A stretch of 64,000 nt of DNA, taken from NCBI RefSeq assembly GCF_014851395.1, contig NW_024043372.1, positions 20,196,977 to 20,260,976 on the forward strand. The letters run 5' to 3'. The notes beneath the pieces were generated by a model. It was not told the DNA's origin. It saw only the letters and a program-made list of their open reading frames with translations, and searched no databases. Shown here one piece after another: positions 63,948-64,000 of the stretch. Position 1 is the stretch's first letter. Each line of letters starts with the position of its first letter. The position numbers were made by a program, and so were the translations under genes. This DNA comes from Micropterus salmoides (lineage: Eukaryota; Chordata; Actinopteri; Centrarchiformes; Centrarchidae).

Positions 63948-64000
63948 GATGTGTTTGTGTTTTATAGTGTCTGACACTCAAATCATAGCAACAGTAACTG

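Larger units (their letters stand above)
56605..64000 (+). other. ptprg: ptprg intron 4 (5' part, continues past the window)
   Basis: Begins with donor GTAAAGCA. I searched by eye for the next expected exon, which should begin in phase 0 with a MQIFFYNP-like sequence, and did not find it, so the intron is at least 7.4 kb. A MITE copy lies at 58685-59015, the nested LINE complex at 60705-62600 and a hAT-like element at 63045-63947. The stretches 56605-58680, 59020-60700 and 62720-63040 show nothing further that I can support. Confidence 0.85.

Noticed and set aside
56605..64000. Next ptprg exon (MQIFFYNP-like start)
   Set aside because: Not found by eye; the intron appears to continue beyond 64000.

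Overview
This is a window of vertebrate, almost certainly teleost fish, nuclear DNA. It is AT-rich and intron-dominated, carries GT/AG splice junctions and CA/TG microsatellites, and is scattered with repeat families typical of fish genomes. No prokaryotic gene layout, operon, CRISPR array or rRNA is visible. Recognition of families rests on reading and memory; no database search was run.

The only host gene I can support is on the + strand: ptprg, receptor-type protein tyrosine phosphatase gamma. Three consecutive coding exons lie at 15896-16003, 50183-50362 and 56456-56604. They encode the short segment after the signal peptide and the first part of the extracellular carbonic-anhydrase-like domain. 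Reading phases match at both joins (1-1, then 1-1, then 1-0), and the translations follow the start of vertebrate PTPRG with strong identity. One zinc-ligand position is Glu instead of His, as expected for a catalytically dead carbonic-anhydrase-related domain. The first exon (signal peptide) and the exon after 56604 are not in the window. The rest is intron: at least 15.9 kb upstream, 34.2 kb, 6.1 kb, and at least 7.4 kb downstream.

The introns hold layered transposon remains. From 31.0 to 37.3 kb, two diverged copies of one repeat lie in inverted orientation around an antisense, jockey-superfamily (L2/CR1/Rex-like) LINE with intact-looking domain order but damaged active sites. At 37.7-38.3 kb is a decayed Tc1-like transposase. 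From 60.7 to 62.6 kb is a second, 5'-truncated antisense LINE, split at 61280-61927 by a non-autonomous element flanked by a 6-bp duplication. At 63045-63947 is a hAT-like element with perfect 12-bp terminal inverted repeats, and part of its interior matches part of the inverted repeat near 36.3-36.6 kb. Smaller families recur: the GCTGCAACTAAC-type MITE (four copies), a TAGGGATGAAACG-type hAT end, a tRNA-derived SINE, a GTTAGCATGCTAAC family and others. Several microsatellites and two G-quadruplex-prone tracts are also present.

I see no new multi-gene system. The most informative structures are the matched octamer/CCAAT spacing in the two inverted arms, the transposon-in-transposon insertion whose removal restores an open frame, the degenerate NPGP (2A-like) motif in the LINE, and the TIR/TSD-bounded element at the right edge. 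Most other open frames of 60-145 codons look like chance frames in intron sequence.
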